The notes under the pieces were generated by a model. The model worked only from the letters and a program-made list of their open reading frames with translations. It did not search any database and had not been told where the DNA came from. This document shows positions 9,901-21,079 of a DNA stretch of 32,069 bases, one piece after another (the first letter of the stretch is position 1; every line of letters starts with the position of its first letter). The stretch lies in the NCBI GenBank assembly GCA_033557685.1, contig JAWQRN010000291.1, positions 1 to 32,069 on the forward strand, read 5' to 3'. Source of the stretch: Sperchopsis tessellata. Taxonomy: Eukaryota; Arthropoda; Insecta; Coleoptera; Hydrophilidae. The position numbers and the translations under genes are program-made.

Positions 9901-12900
9901 AATATATTTGGGCCTCATCCTACATGAAACTTTTATGCATATAATTTATACTCCGAGTCTATCATGGTTTTTTTCATTTCTATATTATTTTTAGGTTGGA
10001 AGTATAGTCGGTTTCCAAGTTCGACTTCAGTCAAAATTCAACAATAGTACAGGACGAGTTTTGTACTGTACAACTGGTATACTCTTAAGACGTTTACAGA
10101 GTGATCCAAAATTATTAGATTGCACACACGTAATTTTAGACGAAGCACACGAACGTGATGTGAATACTGATTTGTTAATGAATCTCCTTCGCCATGCTCT
10201 CAGCCAAAACTCTAGTCTTAAATTACTGGTGATGAGCGCAACTATCGATACGAACATTTTCCAAAAGTATTTTAAAAATTCTGTTGTTATACACATTCCT
10301 GGATTTTCGTATCCTGTTAAAGTTAACTTTTTAGAAGACATCAAAGGTGTGAATCTAAGCAAAACTAGTATGATGTGCAATGAGGCTGGTCCCCATGTAG
10401 TTTGCGATGATGTTGTTCGAGTAATTGAACATATCCATAAGACGAAAGAAGATGGCGCAATTTTATGTTTCTTGCCTGGATGGGAAGACATCATAAAAGT
10501 GAAAAATATGATAAGACCATCAAATAATGTATCAGTGTTGTGTCTACATTCACGTTTGCAAGATAAAGAACAAAGAAAGATTTTTTCAAGGCCTCCGCCA
10601 GGTGTTCGAAAGATCATATTAGCAACTAATATTGCAGAAACATCTGTTACAATTGATGATGTTGTTCATGTTATTGATACAGGAATACATAAAGAACAAA
10701 GATTCGATGGAGAGAAAGGTATGAATTATCATTAAGGCTGTGGATTTTTATACGTACATTTTTAATTACAGAAAACTAGGCATTTATATACAAAAGTAAA
10801 CATGTTATGGCAAACAATAAACTATTCTATATGTCGTAAGATAAATTGAAGCATTATTTTCATTTCGTTAGCTCACAAATAAATACAAAAATTTTACTGA
10901 AAACTGCAAGGTTGACAAAAGGTGTTTACCCTCCAAATAACTGCATGTTGTATTTCTGTTACCAAACGTTATGCATCTAGTCCTATGGCTGTCTGCTCAT
11001 TCGTACAGCAACAATGCAATCTTCTTCTTTAGGTGTCAACTCTGATCCGAAGGTCGGCAATCATCAAGGTGATCAAACCATTCTCCGAAGTTCTTCAGCC
11101 ATGAGTTTTGTCCCCTTCCTACGGATTTCCTTCTCTTAATTTTTTCCTGCACAATGACCTGAAGTAGCTGGTACCTTTTTCCTCTCATAATGTGTCCCAT
11201 ATATAACAATTTTCTTCTTTTAATTGTCAATATCACTTCCTTCTCCTTATTCATCCGTCGCATCACTTCCACATTAGTTATTCTCTCCTCCCACGATATC
11301 CTCAACATTCTCCTATACATCCACAATTCGAACGCCTCCAGTCTTCTCTCTTCCATTCCATAGTATAGTACTGACAGTGCGTAGCATCTCAATTGTCTTA
11401 TTTTTAATTCAAGGTTTAGATCTCGGCCGCATAGCACCCGTCTCATTTTCCTAAATGTGCTTCTTGCCTTCTCGATTCTGTCGTATTTCTTAGGAGCTTT
11501 TATTATCTTCACCAGAGTTGAGTTTAACTCCTGTAAATCTAGGAATGTTTCTGCCAAGAGAATCGTGTCGTAAGCATATCTTAGATTATTTATTGTAATG
11601 CCATTAGTGTTGATATCGCTGGATTGGTCATCAAGTGCTTTATTTTATTATGTCTTCTGAGTACAGATTGAGGAGGATTGGTGAAAGTTGTTAACAGCTA
11701 GACTTGACTGGTCTCTACTGTTTTGTTTTGTTTTATTTTATATTTTTTTATATATATTTTTTTTATTCACATAGACAATTGTAATCTCCGAATGAGGCTT
11801 CTCTTGGGACCTTCATGGCGGGTTGAGCTGGGGGTTCGGGGGCAGCCCTGGGTCTTGGAGACGGATCTTGGTGGGGGGCATCCCTGGCATTGGTAACAGG
11901 ACTGAGGCTGCGTTAGGGGCTCATGGGGTCTGCCGGTGAGCTGTGTCATACGGAGATGGTGGGGTGTCTCCGGCGGCTCCGGGCGAGTGGCTCTGGGGGA
12001 CTCCGGTCTGGCGGCAGGGGTTCAGGTAGCACTTCTCTCCGAGGAATACTCTCCTGGCTCGGGCCTGGGCTTGGCGCAGCCATCGAGCTCTTTCCTTCGT
12101 TCCCCCTCGACTCATTCGAGACCATTGTCTGGGGTCACTTCCAGTAAAACACCCCCTGCTGGAGATCAACTCAATGCGTCTATGGTAGCAGCTCGAAGAG
12201 AAGACTGCCGGCAGTGGGCCAATAACACTTTTGTAGATGCTCAAAAATAAGTGCACTTAGCGACGAACGGTGTACTGGTGGCGAACTGGAAGAGCTAAAA
12301 AGATATGGTGTTGGGGCCAAAGTGGAACCACCGTTCATTCTCTTACTAGGTCAGCAGAAAACCTCTACCCTCACCTTGTACCGCCAGTCCCCCATGTGCG
12401 TTAGGATGACAGGCTAAAAAAAAGGAGATGGCCAGGGCAGTTGTAGACGGTACTAGGTGGAGGTTTGTCACTGGGGAGTAGTGCCACTAGTGGCCGTAAG
12501 AGGGTGTGTTACAAAGTATGCACCCTTGTACTATTGCTTTCTAGTCGTAATAATGATTTGATATTATTCTGATGTCTCTCAGGTCTATCTTTTTTCTCAG
12601 TAGTATTTCTATGAGCTGGTCATGTCTCACTCTGTCAAAGGCCTTGTTATAAACTATAAAGAATGTATATATGTCCTGATTTATGTCTAGGCATTTTTGT
12701 GACATGACATTGAGTGCAAACAGTGCTTTCCTTGTTCCTAGGCCATTTCAGAAACCAAATTATGTGACACTGATATCCACTTTCAGTGTCTCTTGTAAAT
12801 TCTATTGTGAACAAGGCAATATAACACTGTAAATAATTCTCATGGCAGAAATTTCGACTTAATCTATTCCACCGTTCTATGTATCATTAAAAGTTGTGAT

Positions 12901-15900
12901 GACCCTATGCCCCATGATAACCTTCATCCATCTCTATTCATTACTGCCAAGATAAATACCAAACAACTTCTAAACATATTTCCAAACCGTAACACTAAAA
13001 AATATAATTTCAAAAAAGCAAATATCCTTTTACTATGATAGAATACTTCAAGCACACTGGACTACTCTTGAATCTTTTACGAACATTAACGATACACTTT
13101 TATTCAATTCTGTAAGGCATTTTTGATACATGCATATATGTGATATTAGGTGTCAAGAAACATTTCCTGACACTGCTAAAAAATATCTGAATAATACTCT
13201 ATACTTGAATGAATATAAGCGGCTTAAGCGCCAAATCAAAACAGTCCTAAAAGTTGCCAATTCAGAAGAATCAATCAAAAACAATCCGAAAAACTTTTGG
13301 AGAGATGTGACCAACAAAAACAAAGACGATTAATACCTTCCACTATGACCTTCAATGATTCCACCTCAACCTGTCGTCTAGATACAGTTGATAACTTTGC
13401 TCACTTCTTGTCAACGACCTTATTTGCTTATATAATATATCATATAAAAGCATACTTAGAGGTGTGAATAAATTTAAGCCTAAATTTTTCTCACGTACAG
13501 ACATGCTACCCGGTTTTCTGGTTAAAGACTGCAGATATAAACAAGTATCCACTTAGTATGTTAACCTCTCCCTTAAAACAAATACTTTTATTGATGTTTG
13601 GAGACTTTCCCACATATGAAACTGTATATGCTCACTGCAAGAACTATATCTCCATACATCAACATGGGTTCATGCAATGAAGGTCAACTGCGTCAAATCT
13701 GTGCTCCTTCACACAGTTGTTCTCATCAGCAATTGACAATCAGAGCCAAGTAGATGTTATATATACTGAATTTGCAAAAGCATTCGAACGCATTGATCAC
13801 AAGATTATCATCATGAAACTTCAAGCTTTTGGTTTTTCTGACCCTTCAACCAAATTCTTTTCTATATACCTTTCTGACCATAGGTTATTTGCACATCACT
13901 TTGGATATTCTCCAGAAACGTTAATTGCTTCATCTGGTCTTCCTCAAGGATCTATTTTAGGCCCTCTGTTGTTCTTGCTATTCATAAAATGATATTCCTA
14001 ACTTCCTCCATAACCCCAAGCTGCTATTTTCCAATGAACTCAAACTATACGCCCGCATTAACGACCTCTTCAATCTGATCTTGACAAACTTCAGAACTGA
14101 TGCGACTCCAATAAACTGTACTTTAACATTAACTAGTGCAAAGCGAACTCTCATTATCTTTGTTTATAAAATATCTGATTCCTCGCTGTGAAATCATTAC
14201 CGATCTTGGTGTCAAATTTGATAGTTATCCCTCCTTAAACTACCATATTTGTGATATCACTTCTTCTGCTTATCGAATGCTTGGCTTCGTCAGAAAATCG
14301 TCAAACAGATTTTCCGATCCTGACGCATTTTGTACTGCGCGTTTGTGCGGTCCAAGTTAGAATACTGCTGCATAATCTGGAACCCATTTTATAGGAAATA
14401 CAACCTGCTTATTGAAAAAATTCAAATTCCTCAAGTATCTATTCTCTCGCATATTCCACATCTCCCCAGAGCAAGGATATCCCAATGTAACACTCCTGGA
14501 AATTCTCCACATGACCTCTTTAAATGGCCGTCGGAAAATAATAGACACCATATGTCTGTTCAACCTTCTCCACAACTTAATCGATGACCCTGCTTCACTT
14601 GCATATATCATCATTCCACTACTTCCGTTAGACACCAACACTTGTTTTTCTTCTCTCATACCTAAACTAACATCCTGTTTAACTCTCCAATATATAGGAT
14701 GTGATCAACACTTCACAGCATTGAAGAGCATGTAGATTTGTTCTATCTATCCCTATGTCAACTTGGGTTCTCATTACTAAACAAATTTCATTAGTCCTAC
14801 CTTAGTATTATTCCATTTTTACTGTATGCATTACCAATAAATATATATTTCTACCGTGTGACATATGTAATAAGCCTTACTCTATAAATGAACCATAGTC
14901 ATCTGTAGAGTAACAGATTATATAAATAAATGCTGTTTGATAGTAATCCCATACATTTCACTAGACTTCCCTAGACAACCTTAAACTAACTTGAGGCTAC
15001 AGCTTTACGCAAATTTTGGGCGAGAACTGTTATGTTTAAAACCTCTGGAATCTTAGGGTTGTAGATGTGAACAATATGGTAGTAAAAAATGTAATAGACT
15101 TGTTTGTCTTTGTTTTAGGTGTTATGTGCATCGATAATCTTTGGATATCGCAAGCTAGTATGACTCAGCGCAAAGGTAGAGCAGGCAGAGTTCAAAAAGG
15201 AGTTAGCTACCATCTTTATCCCAAATCAAAATTCAACAGTTTTTCCAAATTTACAGTTCCTGAAATACTACGTACCTCTTTGACGAAAATCGTTCTGGAC
15301 AGCAAAGTTTACAGCAACAATATGGATGCCAATGAGTTTTTGCAACAGTTACCTTGTCCTCCAGATCGAAATATCACCATGAAAGCCATCGATGAACTGA
15401 AGGAATTAGAATTGTTAGATGACAATGAAAATTTGACACCATTGGGTAGAACGTTGTCTGACTTTCAACTGGAACCAAAGTTATCGAAAGCCATGGTTAA
15501 TTCAGTTGTTTTTAAATGTGTAACGCCTATTGTTGATGTAGTGACCTTGTTTTCATCGGAAACTGAACTGTTTGCTTCTGGACTTATTGATAAAGAAGGT
15601 GTTAAGAAAACTAAAGAAACTTATTCGAAGACAAGTGACCATTTGAGTATGATGAGAATATTTGAACGATGGGTAGAGAATATTGAAGATAGGAAATATG
15701 ATTTAGCTGAAGAATTTTGCTTGGAAAATAGTTTGTTGAACTATAAGTTGGGAACAATAAAAAGTAAGTTAAATAGTAATATTTTGTCATAGAATGTTAA
15801 ATAATCTTCAATGATCTGTTTACTTTCCATGTCTTTTGCAACATTGAACGAGGATCTCGAGGTGTATATAATTTTTTTTTGTATTTTTTAGAGCTACGAC

Positions 15901-18900
15901 AAATTCACTTTGATTATTTGTACAAGGGTTTACATGATGTTTTGCCCGTTTCCGATGATTTTTCTGATAATGATGAACTAGTCAAAGGCGTTTTGCTTTC
16001 TGGAATTGGAAATGTATTGCGACATCGTAATTGGGATATTGTGAAGGGAAGATTAAAGAATGCCAGTGTTCTCGTAACAAGGTAATGGCCTCCAATAGAC
16101 CTCCACGGTTCATATCTATAGGAAAGATGTTTCCGAGTGGAAACTCTGTAGTAGTTTGAAAAGTGTCAACGTTTTTTCAGAGTATAAGGTTTCTACCCGG
16201 AAACATCTTTCATATAGATTTCTTGTCCAAAAAATGTCATGCATTCCCAAACTTAATCGTGTTAATTTGTGATTTGTTTTTTGTTTTAGAAATAATCAGA
16301 AAGCTACAATAACTTCAGAAAGTGTGAACCACAAAAGAAATCAATTTCCTACCGACTTTCTTTTATATATTAATGAAACAAGATCGAATATTCGAAGAAC
16401 TACGATAGTTAGAGAATGTAGTTTAATTTCACCATTGTCAGTTTTATTATTTAAAAACAATAAATTAGAAATACAGGAAGTAAGCATGCATTTTTAAGCT
16501 ATATTTATAGAGTTCCGCTTGACCAAATTTAATGATTATTTTTTAAATACAAATATTGGTTGCATAAGACTCGAAACTTTTTTAAATTCATTTTCAGTTT
16601 ATTAAGTTAAAATATATTTTGAAGAACTCTATATAAATGCATTCATATTTATTTATTTTACAGATGCCCATAGAAAAAGGTTCAAGTGAAATAAAAACAA
16701 ATAATCAAGTTCTTCTACGATTAAAAGGAACCAAAATTGAATTTATCTGTGATAGACAGTAAGTATTAGTATGATTTTGGAAGTATTGAATTAAAATTAA
16801 CAACATTTTTGCTTAAATTGGTGGTCACATAACTAGAGGTATTTATGTATTCGCCAATAATTGTTGATTTGCTTATGCAAATTCTACGAAAAGAAAAAGA
16901 GTCAACACTTTCAGACAAACCGACTGGGATGTTTTTAGGGATGAGCTTTACAAACTTATCTCACTGGATATTTCTTTGAAAACTGAAGATGAGCTTGAAG
17001 AAGCAGGGAACACGTTAATGACGAGCATCCAGCAGGCTGCATGTTGGGCAACCCCAGATATAAGCAGCAGGGAAATAAAAGAAGAAATACTGTAACAATA
17101 AGGCAGAAAATGAGAATAAAACAACATCTCCGCAAACACTGGCAATAAACGCGACATCAAGATGATCAAATTAAACTAAACAAGATCAGCAAAGAGATCA
17201 AAGATCTGCTGTCTGAATCTGGAAACCAGGGTATTCAGGATTATCTTGAAAGCTTAAGTACGTCTTTAGCAACCAACTATTCTTTGTGGAAAGTCACCAG
17301 AAAGCTGAAAATACCTCATCAATCGAACCCTCCCATCGGAGACAAAACATCTAATAAATGGGCCAGAAATGACAAAGAAAAAGCTAACATTTTTGCTAAA
17401 CACCTTACTAACATATTCCAACCCAATCCATCTTCTGTAACTGCCAATGAAGATGATGAAATACAAGGGTTTCTTGGGTCTCCTTTTCAAATGGATCTTT
17501 CTATTAAAAAATTTAAAACAAAGGAAGTGAAAGAAACAATTGAGAACCAGATAAATCCGAAGATAGCCCCAGGTTTTGACTTAATAAGTTGCGCAAGTTG
17601 TTATGATCCTGAAACCAGGGAAACAACCTGAGGATGCTAAATCAAACCGACAAATAAGCTTGATCCCAATATTATGAAAAACTTCTTCTGGAACAGTTAA
17701 AGCCTATAATAGAGGCTCGAAAGTTGATTCCCAATCATCAATTTGGTTTCCGTAACCAACACGGAACGATCGAACAGGTCCATAGAATAGTCGGGAGATT
17801 CAACAGAGATCTCGAGGGAAAGAAATATTGCTCCGCCGCCTTCCTTGACATCGGCCAGACCTTTGATAAAGTGTGGCATGATGGGCAGTTCTTAATTAAA
17901 CATCAAAACGAATGTACTCAACTTCATCCAATCCAATTGGGGGTACCACAGGGGAGCGTCCTGGGACCTATATTATAACTTCTATTCACATCTGATCTAC
18001 CAACAGCAAGCCTTACAATGGTTGCCACCTTTGCTGATGACACTGCTGTGTTATCATCATCTACAGATCCAGCAACTGCATCCAGGAACTTCCAAAACCA
18101 TCTAAATAAAATCCAAGACTGGCTCAGGAAATATCCACCCGTTAAGTTAAACAACTGCCAGCTACCACAAGCCGAAGATGCTAATTACCTAGGCGTGCAT
18201 TTTGACCGTAGACTCACTTGGTGTAAACACATTTTTACAAAAAGAAAGCAGCTTGGAGTAAAGTTCAAGCAAATATACTGGATAATCGGAAGAAAATCAC
18301 AATTGTCCCTGGAAAACAAGCTACTACTTTATAAGGCCATAATCAAGCCAATCTGGACATACGGTATTCAACTCTGGGGTATCACTGCAAACTCAAACAT
18401 CGATATACTGCAGCACTTTCAAAATAAAGTGCTACGTGCTATCGTTGACGTACCTTGGTACATGCTCAATTGATCATGATATACCTATTGCTTCTATAAG
18501 GGAAGAAATCAGAAAGTGTAGCGCTGGTTATCGTGAAAGACTCAAAGTGCATCCTAATGTTCTTGCAAATCAACTGATGGTACCAAGGGATGAATTTTGC
18601 AGACTTAAGAGATTTAAACCTCTGGACCTTGTAAACAGATTTTAATGGTTGTGTGATAACTAGCTAACTCCAAGAACCTACAAAGACAGAGTTAAGTTTA
18701 TTTATGCAGTGTGTTCATGGGAGTACTCTGTGCATGTTAATACGTATCCGTAAAGACAATTATAATCTCTCAAGATTGATTGCTGAGACTCATGGAGTTA
18801 AAAAGAAAAAATATGTATGAGAAAATGGTTTTGGTTTTATTCAAAAATAGTTAGGAAAGATGGATATTCTAGAGATGCTCTGAAATGTAGTGGAAACAGC

Positions 18901-20942
18901 TTTCCTATAAATATATAAGAAGCTTGAATAATTTTTGTAACTAATTTCCTTTTTCTCCATTTAAACTGAATTGTTTAATTTGTTAAATTTTAAGAGAGGA
19001 AATAAGTGGCCCTGTGGTGGGAAATTCATGTGTGCAAAGGGCGGTATTGTCGGAATTAACATACGTGGATGACATGGTAATAATGGGATGCGTACAACAA
19101 AACCTGCAGCATATTATGGATATATACACAAGAGAAATGAGGAAAAGAAACATGACATATGCAAGCGAATCGTAAAAAATGACAGAAAAGCACCAAAGGA
19201 GAATAAGAGGTATGGAAATGAGGTTTTTGAGGAAGATTGAGGGCTAGACAAGAAGGGATAGAATAAGAAATGAGGTATTCACAAATACGTTGAATTCAAC
19301 TTTGGTGAAGCAATATACAGCTGAGGGACAACTCGGATGGCTGGGACACATATATCGGATGGGTGAAGAAAGGACAGCCAGAAAGGTTTTTGAGGCCAGA
19401 GCATGGGAAGAAAAAGAGAAAGCCTCCGCGAGCGATCGTGGAAATGAATTGGAAGAAGTGCATGAGTGTGCAGAAGACAGAGTTACGTGGAAGAGGGGGT
19501 TTACATCTCTGGTGAACATGGTATTTCTATTACAAAAGTAAGCTATTCATACTGTAATTGGAGCGGACTGGCTGTTATCATGTCGATCTATTTTCAAGGA
19601 TTTGACTTTCTGTGGAAACTACCTATGGTAATGTTTGGTGGAAGTACGAAAGAAAGTAGAACATATGCAAACAAGAAAACATACATTCGGTAAATATTAA
19701 GTAAAAAGAGGATCCTTTTATTAATTGTAGATGATTAGGAATAACTAAGCAATAGGAAGACGGAAAGAACTTTTATAATCAGGTGCTAAAAGGCAAGCTA
19801 CCTCTGAAAACATTCAAAAGGGAAATTAAGAAGCAAATAATAGATCTATTTTCATATAGTATAAAAGAATTCTTCAAAGGCATATGTATATTTTTTTTTG
19901 CTGAATTCTCAATTGCATTTTTGTTTTTGTCATGTATATATATATATATATTTTTTTTTTTTGATTGTATTATTTTAAAAATTATTTCATTAAGAAAAGT
20001 ATCTAAATTTAAATTTTTTTATTGTATGTAGACAATATTGATACACACATATGGATGATTACCTTCTATTTAAATTTGTGCTCTGTAGAAAAAAGATTAA
20101 AAGTCGGTTTAATAATGTGAATTTGTTGCTTCCTTGGTCGTACATGAATGTGTTATTTTCATATTTGATAAATTGTAATATCAAGCAAATCGGCCAAGTC
20201 AATATATTAAATACAGAAATGAACTACGCTTCGCAAAATGATAGGAAACAATCATAATTGCAGTGGACGGACACGTGTTTTCCCATCATTTTGCGAAGCT
20301 TAGTTTATTTCTGTATTTAATATATTGACTTGGCCGGATTGCTTGATATTTGAATTTATCAAATAATAAAATAACACATTTATGTACGGCCAAGGAAGCA
20401 ACCAATTCTTATTCTAATACGAAAATGGCCATTTCGTGTAGATTAATATCCAATTAGCGTGATGATTATTTAATTGCAACATTTCGATACCTCTCACAAT
20501 ATGCTCACTCGCGATCTCAAGGCATTATACAAGGAATGAAATATGTAATCGTACGTGGAAAAACAGCTAATTACTATCAAGAGCAGTGCTGATGACGTCT
20601 TAATGACAGAAACACGTGTCCACTGCAATTATGTTTGTTTCCCATCATTTTGTAAAGCATAGTTCATTTCTGTATTTAATATATTGACTTGGCCGGTTTG
20701 CTTGATAATTGAATTTATCAAAAATTAAAATAACAAAGGTTTCATAATGTGTTCATACTTTTTTTAGGCAAGCTGCTTTACTGATGAAGTGTAAAGATGC
20801 ATTAAATACAGGTTTGCAGTATTATATATTTCAATTGACGGAAGGTGCCAAGTATGAAGGAGAATTAAATAATCATTGGAAGAATATGTTGTCGATCCTA
20901 GGAGAGGTTTTAGAAAATTCTGATTTAAGCTATAGAATATAG
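6990..20942 (+). CDS. DHX30: DEAH-box RNA helicase, DHX30 type
   Basis: Eight exons: 6990-7984, 9442-9658, 9995-10718, 15119-15763, 15892-16081, 16290-16479, 16664-16758 and 20768-20942. All introns are GT-AG and in phase, giving 1,076 aa (human DHX30 about 1,190). The start is the first in-frame ATG; the N-terminus is rich in N, R and K with few acids, fitting a mitochondrial presequence. A divergent dsRNA-binding region (~155-226) contains HVKWP and TGLSKQDATHKAALAVL. Helicase motifs: GEPGCGKST 349-357, TQPRRIAA 383-390, DEAH 453-456, SAT 485-487, ATNIAETS 614-621, QRKGRAGR 662-669; all look intact. Winged-helix/HA2 (~715-800) and OB-fold regions follow. Known DHX30 acts in mitochondrial RNA granules and ribosome assembly, and in the cytoplasm. 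The DHX30 assignment over DHX9, 29, 36 or 57 rests on the N-terminal domain plus core and is inference. Confidence 0.9.
8290..8960 (+). pseudogene. LINE RT remnant in DHX30 intron 1
   Basis: Plus-strand remains with frameshifts: LNKCFLKGIYPNEIK, EIATFDLSKAFNTV, then CGILQGSILGP, and YTDDTSFL (the Y-x-DD catalytic box). This order matches the fingers-palm region of a Jockey/CR1-type non-LTR reverse transcriptase. It is interrupted by stops and an A-run at 8429-8442. The rest of intron 1 (7985-8290 and 8960-9441) shows nothing I can name. Confidence 0.75.
11036..12770 (-). pseudogene. LINE RT remnant, split by a solo LTR
   Basis: Minus strand. The upstream part (about 12770-12518) reads GLGTRKALFALN, YNKAFDRVRHDQLIEILL and RIISNHYY. 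After the LTR insertion the downstream part (11683-11036) reads LSPILLNLYSEDI, NNLRYAYDTILLAE (YADD changed to YAYD), LRCYALSVLYYG, RRLEAFELWMYRRMLRISW and LLYMGHIMRG, the standard RT palm-thumb and C-terminal blocks of an insect endonuclease/RT LINE. The 173-codon frame 11557-11036 is the longest open piece. The catalytic box is damaged, so it is inactive. Confidence 0.85.
11689..12513 (-). mobile_element. Solo LTR inserted in a LINE
   Basis: A ~825-bp GC-rich block in an AT-rich intron. On the minus strand it starts TGTAACACACCC and ends GTTAACA, so it has TG...CA ends. It is bounded by AAAGT on both sides (11684-11688 and 12513-12517), a 4-5 bp target duplication depending on the terminal base. 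Removing it joins the two LINE halves in frame. A minus-strand AATAAA (about 11768) followed by an A-rich stretch near the end fits the R/U5 side of an LTR. No gag-pol is present, so it is a solo LTR. The 60-111 aa frames in it on both strands are not credible genes. Confidence 0.75.
13000..14935 (+). pseudogene. LINE remnant, family A (Jockey/CR1-like), plus strand
   Basis: Starts with FKKANILLYYDRILQAHW, then EYKRLKRQIKTVLK and NNPKNFWRDV (pre-RT linker), FAKAFERIDHKIIIMKLQAFGF and GLPQGSILGPLLFLLF (RT), IITDLGVKFDSYPSLNYHI, RSKLEYCCIIWNPFY and RRKIIDTICLFNLLHNLIDDP (C-terminal block). Several frameshifts and deletions; the Y-x-DD box is not readable. AATAAATA at about 14838 and AATAAA near 14931 suggest a 3' UTR. 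The start matches the fragment at 30800-29206, which appears to be the same family. Confidence 0.85.
16111..16220. repeat. Inverted repeat (hairpin) in DHX30 intron 5
   Basis: Arms 16111-16150 and 16179-16220 are inverted copies centred on GAAAGATGTTTCCG, with a ~28-nt loop and one ~6-nt indel. It lies 30 bp after the exon 5 donor. It looks like a small hairpin or MITE-like element. Confidence 0.7.
16880..18790 (+). pseudogene. Jockey-clade LINE remnant in DHX30 intron 7
   Basis: Reads TDWDVFRDELYKLIS, then LWKVTRKLK and KWARNDKEKANIFAKHL (17284-17631, the Jockey linker), IAPGFDLI, HQFGFRNQHGTIEQVHRIV (17724 onward), AFLDIGQTFDKVWHDG, GVPQGSVLGPIL, TFADDTAVLSSS (18018 onward, catalytic box intact), YLGVHFDRRLTWCKHI, IKPIWTYGIQLWG and a C-terminus to 18645. 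Internal deletions have removed the segment between KVWHDG and LGVPQG and part of the thumb. Frameshifts and stops at about 17630, 17978 and 18470 make it inactive. It is the best preserved LINE here. Confidence 0.9.
19010..19545 (+). pseudogene. LINE remnant (RT box and C-terminal block)
   Basis: Reads LTYVDDMVIMG (RT catalytic box) followed by a large internal deletion, then RRIRGMEMRFLRKIEG, GQLGWLGHIYRMGEERTARKVFEA, the C-terminal block of insect endonuclease/RT LINEs. It stands directly downstream of the Jockey remnant in the same orientation. Between the two (18790-19010) nothing is recognised. Confidence 0.75.
19934..19965. repeat. (TA)n/T-run simple repeat
   Basis: TATATATA followed by a T run. 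Nothing else is supported in 19545-20118 beyond AT-rich sequence. Confidence 0.8.
20118..20737. repeat. Head-to-head and tandem copies of a ~359-bp hammerhead repeat
   Basis: Three copies of one sequence. The left copy (about 20118-20277) is inverted. The middle copy (about 20279-20620) is direct. The third is partial (20621-20737) and in the same direction as the middle. CCCATCATTTTG recurs at 20282 and 20641, a 359-bp period. The left and middle copies meet at the self-complementary ACACGTGT, which is also stem III of the ribozyme. The third copy ends about 30 bp before the DHX30 exon 8 acceptor. Unit size and one ribozyme per unit resemble retrozyme or hammerhead satellite families. Confidence 0.75.
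20583..20626 (+). ncRNA. Hammerhead ribozyme-like motif, type I with short stem III
   Basis: In order: stem I 5' strand GCAGTG (20583-20588), core CTGATGA (20589-20595), stem II GTC/GAC with loop TTAAT, core GAAA (20609-20612), a minimal stem III in ACACGTGT (20612-20619), then C17 at 20620 in the classic GTC triplet, and stem I 3' strand CACTGC (20621-20626), a perfect six-pair match. A second pairing TAATT/AATTA lies outward across an internal loop. The closing pair of stem II (C20596/A20608) is a mismatch, which may reduce activity. Stem III is short and palindromic, as in hammerheads that act as dimers. Confidence 0.7.
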
Positions 20943-21079
20943 TAGCCTTTGTAAGCTTATATTAAATTGTATATAGTTTTATGTACAATAACTAAGTTTT
21001 TATAAATACATTATTGTTTTGTTAGAACTGTTTTTATTTATACAATATATATTACCTTGTCCAACTTGCAAAGTACTCA
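20943..21079. other. DHX30 3' flank
   Basis: Contains weak poly(A)-like hexamers (ATTAAA at 20961, TATAAA at 21001) that could serve DHX30. No consensus AATAAA is seen near the stop. Confidence 0.4.

Noticed and set aside
11921..12256. Overlapping 74-111 codon frames on both strands in the GC-rich block
   Set aside because: High GC content removes stops by chance. No domain is recognisable, and the block is bounded as a solo LTR.
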